In this document: piece by piece, positions 5,080-7,841 of the stretch
Layout of the letters: each line of letters starts with the position of its first letter
Numbering within the stretch: position 1 is the stretch's first letter
DNA from: Acidobacteriota bacterium
GTDB lineage: Bacteria; Acidobacteriota; Terriglobia; UBA7540
Direction: 5' to 3'
DNA: 7,841 nt
Assembly (NCBI GenBank): GCA_003165615.1
Contig: PLWR01000750.1
Coordinates: 2,694 to 10,534 of the forward strand
Notes under the pieces: generated by a model
The model's input: only the letters and a program-made list of their open reading frames with translations
Database searches by the model: none
What the model was told of the DNA's origin: nothing
Position numbers and translations under genes: made by a program

Positions 5080-6693
5080 ATGCAAACTCTTATCGAATGC
5101 GTTCCCAATTTCAGTGAAGGCCGCGACCCCGCGGTGGTGGACGCGATCGTTCACGCCATACTCGCCGGGCCGGAAGTTTACCTGCTCGATCGCGAGATGG
5201 ACGCCGACCACAACCGTTCGGTGATCACTTTTGTTGGAACTCGTGAAAGCGTCGGTGAAGCGGCGCTGCGCGGCATCGGCAAAGCGGCGGAATTGATTGA
5301 CCTGAACCATCACCAGGGAGCGCACCCGCGTTTGGGCGCTACCGACGTCGTACCCTTTGTGCCACTCTCGGGCGTCACACTGGAAGACTGCGTCCACATC
5401 GCGGAATGGGTGGCGGAAGAAACCTGGCGGCGATTTAAGATTCCCACCTACCTTTACGAAGCCGCAGCGCGCAAGCCGGAGCGCGTCAATCTGGAGAACA
5501 TCCGGCGCGGCCAGTTCGAAGGCGTGCGCGAGGAGATCGGCAACAATCCCCATCTCCACCCGGATTTCGGCGAGGCGGCGCTGCATCCCACGGCGGGCGC
5601 TACGGTGGTGGGGGCGCGCAAATTCCTGATTGCCTACAACATCAACCTGAGCACACCGGACGTTGCGCCCGCCAAGGCCATCGCCAAAAAGATTCGAGCC
5701 TCGAGCGGCGGATTTCCCTGCGTGAAGGCGATGGGAGTGGAATTGAAAGCCCGCAACCTGGCGCAGGTGTCGATGAACCTGACGGATTTTGAAACCACCT
5801 CGCTGGCAAAGGTTTTTGAGACGGTGGCACTGGAAGCCGCGGCGCTCGGCATTCAGGTGGTGGGCAGCGAGATTGTGGGCCTGGTCCCGCGCAAGGCACT
5901 TGACGCCGCTGCGGTACACTTCCTGCGTGTCGAAACTTTTCGTCCGGAATTGGTGGTGGAGAATCGCTTGGAACAGATCCGGGCAGATCGAAAATCAAAA
6001 ATCGAAAAACGAAAATCGTACGCCGACCTATCGGCAATCGGCAATCGACAATCGGCAATCCCGCAAGCCCCGCTGCGAGCGATGGTGGAAGAGTATGTGA
6101 ACATGGTGGCGGCTCCCACGCCGACTCCTGGTGGCGGCAGCGCGGCGGCATTCGCGGGGGCGCTGGCGGCGGGTTTGGGGGAAATGGTTTGCGGCGTATC
6201 GCTGAAACGGAAATCGCTCGCTGCCCATCACGCGGGGTTGGAAGCGACGCGCGCGCGCCTGGCCACATTGCGCGAGCGGCTGATGGAAATTGTCGATCTC
6301 GATCCGCAGAGTTACGAGGCCCTGATGCGGGCTTTCAAGTTGCCCAAATCCACCGAGGCGGAGCAGACCGCGCGCGACCAGGCAATCGCGGAAGCCAGCC
6401 AGCAGGCTTCGATGGCGCCTTTGGAGACAGCGGAGTTAGCGGCGGCCGTGGGGCGTGAGATTGCGAGCCTGGCGGGGATTACCATTCCACAAGCGGCGTC
6501 GGACCTCAGCGTGGCATCGAGTTTGGCGGAGACGGCGCGGCGTGGGGGAATCGAAAATGCTCGCGCCAATCTTCCCGGCGTTCGGGACGATAATTGGCTT
6601 AGGAGCGTTAAGGCTCGGTTGGACATTGTGGATAAAGGGCAGATAAGCGGTGATGAGGACCACAAGACACTGCGCGGGCAGCCACTACGGTAG
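5080..6693 (+). CDS. ftcD: Bifunctional glutamate formimidoyltransferase / formimidoyl-THF cyclodeaminase
   Basis: The protein moves the formimidoyl group from N-formimidoyl-glutamate to tetrahydrofolate (EC 2.1.2.5), then deaminates it to 5,10-methenyl-THF (EC 4.3.1.4). This finishes the histidine route that HutU and HutI feed. Residues 1-300 are the transferase: CVPNFSEGRD (7-16), DADHNRSV (41-48) and HQGAHPRLGATDVVPFVPL (78-96), whose His82 matches the catalytic His82 of the pig enzyme, then NINLSTPD and RNLAQVSMNLTDF. Residues 331-537 are the cyclodeaminase, with AAPTPTPGGGSAAAFAGALAA (344-364) and IPQAASDLSVAS (469-480). Its length of 537 is close to the ~541 of mammalian FTCD, with the same domain order. 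The linker (about 303-330), rich in Arg, Lys, Ser and Ile, is encoded by a 77-bp heptamer repeat. The ATG at 5080 is the first after an in-frame stop; no Shine-Dalgarno is clear. It is driven by the promoter at 4945-4973. Confidence 0.97.
   Translation: MQTLIECVPNFSEGRDPAVVDAIVHAILAGPEVYLLDREMDADHNRSVITFVGTRESVGEAALRGIGKAAELIDLNHHQGAHPRLGATDVVPFVPLSGVTLEDCVHIAEWVAEETWRRFKIPTYLYEAAARKPERVNLENIRRGQFEGVREEIGNNPHLHPDFGEAALHPTAGATVVGARKFLIAYNINLSTPDVAPAKAIAKKIRASSGGFPCVKAMGVELKARNLAQVSMNLTDFETTSLAKVFETVALEAAALGIQVVGSEIVGLVPRKALDAAAVHFLRVETFRPELVVENRLEQIRADRKSKIEKRKSYADLSAIGNRQSAIPQAPLRAMVEEYVNMVAAPTPTPGGGSAAAFAGALAAGLGEMVCGVSLKRKSLAAHHAGLEATRARLATLRERLMEIVDLDPQSYEALMRAFKLPKSTEAEQTARDQAIAEASQQASMAPLETAELAAAVGREIASLAGITIPQAASDLSVASSLAETARRGGIENARANLPGVRDDNWLRSVKARLDIVDKGQISGDEDHKTLRGQPLR
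5987..6063. repeat. 11-unit heptamer array encoding the FtcD interdomain linker
   Basis: Eleven 7-bp units run in strict phase for 77 bp. The first four are of type ATCGAAA (5987-6014), then two are diverged, then five are of type AATCGGC (6029-6063). Because 7 is not a multiple of 3, successive units are read in rotating frames, giving a mixed RKSKIEKRKS then IGNRQSAI linker. The 13-mer TCGAAAAACGAAA (6002-6014) is the exact reverse complement of 486-498 in the hutU-side hairpin, so both belong to one repeat family. Confidence 0.9.
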
Positions 6694-6742
6694 AGTGCCA
6701 TGGCGTGAAATCCCGCTTACCGGGTAGTGACAGAATGCCTGC

Positions 6743-6839
6743 GTCCAGACCCAGGTGGGGTGTCCGCAGTTGCAAATCATTTGCAATTAGGGACTTTCGG
6801 TCACACTGACTTTTCACCATATTGGCCTCGGGTCTGGAC
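6743..6839. promoter_or_regulatory. feoAB control region with candidate Fur box
   Basis: TTGCAAATCATTTGCAA (6770-6786) is a perfect 8-1-8 palindrome, matching the odd-centred symmetry and AT-rich core of Fur boxes. It lies 78 bp before the feoA start codon chosen here. It is enclosed by a perfect 10-bp inverted repeat, GTCCAGACCC (6743-6752) and GGGTCTGGAC (6830-6839). No strong -35/-10 pair stands out; CATATT (6818-6823) is the best -10 candidate. Fe2+-Fur repression of feoAB is well known in other bacteria, so the reading is reasonable, but a relative such as Mur or Zur could bind a similar site. Confidence 0.6.
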
Positions 6840-6864
6840 CTCCTCTTGCCCTACTAAGGGTACT

Positions 6865-7122
6865 ATGCGAGACGCCGCGAACTTTGCCTCACCGATGAAC
6901 CTCTACGAAGCTGGCGACGATGCCGAGCTTAAGATCCTTTTAATCACTGGTGGTTGGGAAGTTCGTCGTTCCTTCAACCAGATTGGCATTCAGCCCGGCG
7001 ACCACGTGCGAGTTTTGCGCCACGCGCCTTTTGGCGGCCCTCTGGTGATCGACAACCAAGGCACGCACGTTGCGGTCGGCAAGCAGCTTGCAGAAAAGAT
7101 CCGAGTCGAAGTCCTGCTGTGA
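6865..7122 (+). CDS. feoA: FeoA ferrous iron transport accessory protein
   Basis: FeoA is a small cytoplasmic SH3-like protein that works with the FeoB transporter in Fe2+ uptake. The core runs from MNLYEAGDDAELKIL to AEKIRVEVLL. It includes the family pattern RRSFNQIGIQPGDHVRVLRHAPFGGPLVI and the closing GTHVAVGKQLAEKI. From the inner ATG at 6895 the protein has 75 residues, the usual FeoA size. From the ATG at 6865 it has 85. I chose 6865 because AAGGG (6856-6860) lies just before it, whereas 6895 has no ribosome-binding site; the choice is uncertain. The frame remains open upstream to 6727, but that part is not FeoA-like and overlaps the control region. Its stop overlaps the feoB GTG (sequence GTGA), indicating translational coupling. 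Confidence 0.9.
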   Translation: MRDAANFASPMNLYEAGDDAELKILLITGGWEVRRSFNQIGIQPGDHVRVLRHAPFGGPLVIDNQGTHVAVGKQLAEKIRVEVLL

Positions 7123-7841
7123 AAGTCGCGCTGGTCGGCCAACCCAATTCAGGCAAAAGTACCCTATTTAATGCGGTTGCGGGCTATCGTTCGCTCACCT
7201 CGAACTTCGCCGGCACCACGGTTGAGTACACCCGCGGGCAGGCGCGGGTAGGCGGCGTAGTTCTGGAACTCATTGATCTGCCTGGACTTTACTCCCTGAC
7301 GCCCACCTCCCCGGTGGAAGAGGTCAGTCGCGATTATCTATTGGCTGGCGATTGGGATGTCATTATTAATGTGGTGGACGCCTCGCAAATGGCTCGCAGC
7401 CTGGAACTGACCCTCGAACTGCTGGACTTGCAATCGCCCATGGTGCTCTGCCTGAACATGATGGACGAGGCGGCGCGCAAAGGCATGACCATCGACACTC
7501 ACGCCCTGGCAACTGCCCTGGGAGTGCCGGTGGTGGAGGCCATTGGAGGGCGCGGTCGCGGCATACTTGAGACCTTCCGCACCGCGCAGGAGGTCGCCGC
7601 CAGCGGCAATCGCCCGCCCGCCTTCGTCTATGCGCCGGACGTGGAAGGCACGATTGAAGAGCTTGCGGAGAAGATCGCCGCCAGCGCAACGGGGCAACCG
7701 GTAGCCATTGCCAAGCAGTCAGGAGCTAGTGTGGTGTCCCGCGTAATATTTGACGATGGGAGAATGGACGGACCCCCTCACCCCCCGGCCCCTCTCCCCC
7801 AAGGGGGCGAGGGGAGAGTTGATTTTCCCGCCCTCGCCCCC
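7119..7841 (+). CDS. feoB: FeoB ferrous iron transporter, N-terminal G domain (runs off the window)
   Basis: FeoB is an inner-membrane Fe2+ transporter with a cytoplasmic G-protein domain at its N-terminus. The visible 241 residues carry G1 GQPNSGKST (7-15), the switch region NFAGTTVEYTRG (29-40, canonical NWPGVTVE), G3 DLPG (53-56), G4 NMMD (113-116) and the GGRGRGI region in place of a G5 loop. The GTG start overlaps the feoA stop by 4 nt. The first membrane span lies beyond the window edge. From about residue 219 the sequence becomes PPHPPAPLPQGGEGR, which is repeat-derived and not normal for the helical part that follows the G domain. The frame stays open to the last base, so it cannot be decided here whether the gene is intact further on. 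Confidence 0.93.
   Translation, partial: MKVALVGQPNSGKSTLFNAVAGYRSLTSNFAGTTVEYTRGQARVGGVVLELIDLPGLYSLTPTSPVEEVSRDYLLAGDWDVIINVVDASQMARSLELTLELLDLQSPMVLCLNMMDEAARKGMTIDTHALATALGVPVVEAIGGRGRGILETFRTAQEVAASGNRPPAFVYAPDVEGTIEELAEKIAASATGQPVAIAKQSGASVVSRVIFDDGRMDGPPHPPAPLPQGGEGRVDFPALAP
7773..7841. repeat. C/G-rich hairpin repeat read in frame in feoB
   Basis: CCCCTCTCCCCC (7789-7800) and GGGGGCGAGGGG (7803-7814) pair at 11 of 12 positions around a 2-nt loop. C-rich tracts flank it on both sides (7773-7786 and about 7827-7841), so the element probably continues past the window. I recognise this CCCCTCACCCC...GGGGAG pattern as a common intergenic repeat in several GC-rich phyla; a search would confirm it. 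It shows no stop in the feoB frame. Confidence 0.75.

Noticed and set aside
4960..5919. 319-codon open frame on the minus strand
   Set aside because: It overlaps the strong ftcD gene and promoter. Its translation is His/Arg-rich with no family pattern, as expected for the reverse of a GC-rich gene.
5987..6063. Possible CRISPR array
   Set aside because: Units are 7 bp with no spacers between them and lie inside a coding sequence; no cas genes are present.
6694..6864. Longer FeoA starting at 6727
   Set aside because: The extra N-terminal residues are not FeoA-like and overlap the palindrome and inverted repeat of the control region.

Overview
The window looks like chromosomal DNA of a GC-rich soil-type bacterium, most likely an acidobacterium. 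This is an inference from three things: the histidine-utilisation gene order, a secreted protein of a type I associate with Terriglobia, and a high density of small palindromic and 7-bp-periodic repeats, some lying in frame inside genes. No rRNA or tRNA gene is present to confirm the taxon.

Layout. (1) 2-445: the C-terminal quarter of urocanase (hutU). (2) 428-530: a 7-bp-periodic hairpin between hutU and a convergent 54-aa FmdB-type zinc-ribbon gene (538-702, minus strand). (3) 751-2271: imidazolonepropionase (hutI), divergent from the zinc-ribbon gene and carrying about 80 extra in-frame residues derived from palindromic repeats. (4) 2402-4550: an accessory islet with an Apea-like HEPN protein (possible RNase), a small secreted protein and a minus-strand higB-higA toxin-antitoxin pair. 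(5) 4551-5079: an intergenic region packed with hairpins, ending in a near-consensus sigma-70 promoter. (6) 5080-6693: a fused glutamate formimidoyltransferase / formimidoyl-THF cyclodeaminase (ftcD), whose interdomain linker is encoded by a 77-bp, 7-bp-periodic repeat. (7) 6770-7841: a candidate Fur box, feoA and the 5' part of feoB for ferrous iron uptake; feoB contains a C/G-rich hairpin repeat in frame and runs off the window.

How the genes work together. HutU, HutI and FtcD catalyse consecutive steps of histidine breakdown: urocanate to imidazolonepropionate to N-formimidoyl-glutamate, then transfer of the formimidoyl group to tetrahydrofolate and its deamination. The accessory islet separates hutI from ftcD, and ftcD has its own strong promoter. 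FeoA and FeoB overlap by 4 bp and form an iron-uptake operon unrelated to the hut genes.

The most notable feature is recurrent in-frame capture of small repeats. Three different enzyme or transporter genes (hutI, ftcD, feoB) carry repeat-derived coding sequence with no stop or frameshift. The ftcD linker repeat shares an exact 13-mer, in inverted orientation, with the intergenic hutU/zinc-ribbon hairpin. This resembles the in-frame palindromic elements described in Rickettsia, but in an unrelated sequence family.
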